Shown: one piece after another, positions 63,329 through 64,000 of the stretch
Layout of the letters: each line of letters starts with the position of its first letter
Position numbering within the stretch: the first letter of the stretch is position 1
DNA from: Paenibacillus profundus
GTDB taxonomy: Bacteria; Bacillota; Bacilli; Paenibacillales; Paenibacillaceae
NCBI RefSeq assembly: GCF_021369635.1
Contig: NZ_JAJNBZ010000032.1
Coordinates: 1 to 64,000, forward strand
Reading direction: 5' to 3'
Length of the DNA: 64,000 nucleotides
The notes under the pieces: model-generated
What the model was told of the DNA's origin: nothing
The model's input: only the letters and a program-made list of their open reading frames with translations
Databases searched by the model: none
Program-made: the position numbers and the translations under genes

Positions 63329-63475
63329 TCGCCTAATACCCTATCTACACTGAGGGCTTCGCCCTTGGTGCGCAAGAAGTGGAAAGCAAAGAAACAGACT
63401 TAGCGAACAACTCTGCGAGGCTAAGTGCGGAGTGACCCGGCGTGTTTCTCGGAATCGTATATATAAACGTTATCT
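63329..63475 (+). repeat. attC-like site C3
   Basis: Left core TCGCCTAAT, arm CTATCTACAC; right arm ATCGTATATAT-like and right core ACGTTATCTG. Centre with GCGAGGCTAAG and GACCCGGCG. More diverged than most sites. Confidence 0.78.
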
Positions 63476-63506
63476 GAACTTGCAAAATAAGAAAGGGAGA
63501 AAACCA

Positions 63507-64000
63507 TTGACAACAAATAATAATAGCTATAATCCATTTGAAAACATGAAGTTTTCCTCAGATGAATGTTTTTTATGTGGTCAAATACTCACGGATAATA
63601 CCAGTGTTGAGCACGTGTTTCCTAAATGGCTACAAAATAAATATCACTTATGGAACCAAAAAATTCATTTACTAAATGGAACCGAGATTCCATATAGACA
63701 ACTAACAATTCCCTGTTGTAAAAAATGTAACGGTATTTATTTAAGTGAACTCGAAAAGAAAATAGAAAGAGCTTTAGAAAATGGTTTTGAATCTTTTAAA
63801 GAACTAGACGAAATGTATATCTTTCAATGGGTATCGAAACTCTTTTATGGCTTACTGTATAAAGAACTTTCTCTTGTGGCTGATCGAAGAAACCCATCAT
63901 TAGGAACAATTATGACCCCTGAAATGCTTGAACATTTTAGAGTGGTTCATAAATTTTTACAATCAGTTAGAACTCCTTTTGATTTTTCAGACGGAGTTCC
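63507..64000 (+). CDS. HNH-type zinc-finger endonuclease, partial (runs off the window)
   Basis: From a TTG at 63507 (AAAGGGAG ten bases upstream) the frame is open to the window end, at least 164 residues. DECFLCGQILTDNTSVEHVF near residue 19 and PCCKKCNGIYLSELE near 69 give the two Cys pairs and the His of an HNH/McrA-like nuclease. The 3' end is outside the window. Third possible defence gene in a row in block C. Confidence 0.72.
   Translation, partial: MTTNNNSYNPFENMKFSSDECFLCGQILTDNTSVEHVFPKWLQNKYHLWNQKIHLLNGTEIPYRQLTIPCCKKCNGIYLSELEKKIERALENGFESFKELDEMYIFQWVSKLFYGLLYKELSLVADRRNPSLGTIMTPEMLEHFRVVHKFLQSVRTPFDFSDGV

Noticed and set aside
13077-63475. The repeats as CRISPR arrays
   Set aside because: Units are 80-200 bp with whole genes between them; there are no short regular spacers and no cas genes.
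13077-63475. The repeats as ordinary MITEs or REP elements
   Set aside because: No target duplications; right and left cores follow the cassette rather than the repeat, and every repeat sits at a gene border in the same direction.
1-64000. tRNA, rRNA or prophage regions
   Set aside because: No cloverleaf with a conserved T-loop, no rRNA sequence and no phage structural genes were seen.

Overview
The window looks like the chromosome of a Paenibacillus-like member of the Bacillota. Three things point there: a T-box leader in front of proS, a pspA-ydjGHI membrane-stress operon, and an SgrR-like regulator diverging from an MFS exporter, plus Shine-Dalgarno-rich gene starts and the IS families present. 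No rRNA or tRNA genes, no CRISPR array and no complete prophage were seen.

The main feature is a family of about 20 structured, GC-rich repeats of roughly 80-200 bp. They lie between single, mostly AT-rich genes in three blocks: A (about 12.65-20.6 kb), B (about 37.7-48.3 kb) and C (about 60.0 kb to the window end). Each full repeat opens with a TAAC core, closes with an ACGTTA core followed by about GAAA, and has complementary arms just inside the cores. This is the layout of integron attC sites. The first bases of a cassette (GTTANNNGAA) are usually the reverse complement of the last bases before the next repeat (TTCNNNTAAC) of the same cassette, as expected if cassettes were once circles joined at the G/TT point. 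Block B starts with a broken tyrosine recombinase (37689-38299) and then a hairpin-rich attI-like site ending in ACGTTAGGCGAAATC. I read this as an integron-like cassette system with a non-IntI recombinase, now apparently immobile here. Cassette cargo is typical of integrons: GNAT acetyltransferases, an APH-type kinase, serine hydrolases, an alpha/beta hydrolase, a methyltransferase, HAD and NUDIX hydrolases, DUF3024 and DUF6933 proteins, a Shedu-like nuclease, an AlbA_2 protein and an HNH protein. Several cassettes are frameshifted or truncated.

Between the blocks is ordinary chromosome. 0-12.4 kb: a LytTR-DUF3021-ABC operon, a patch of gene debris (ABC, sigma factor, IS3), a DcuC-family transporter with large palindromic operators, an IS30 element that cut a Spo0E-like gene, a CPBP protease and T-box-proS. 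20.9-37.5 kb: pspA-ydjGHI with a sigma-W-like promoter, a frameshifted EamA transporter, a two-component system with an ABC exporter, MFS/SgrR, and hutG-gltS with a divergent LysR gene. 48.3-59.6 kb: a TetR-flavoprotein operon with an operator over a consensus promoter, a nuclease-helicase fusion, and a minus-strand catabolic operon (FAD oxidoreductase, permease, hydantoinase/oxoprolinase, HExxH protein, RpiR regulator).

An IS110-family element in block B sits exactly in the left core of one repeat, recalling the attC-targeting IS1111 group of classical integrons. All functional calls are from reading the sequence; no database search was run.
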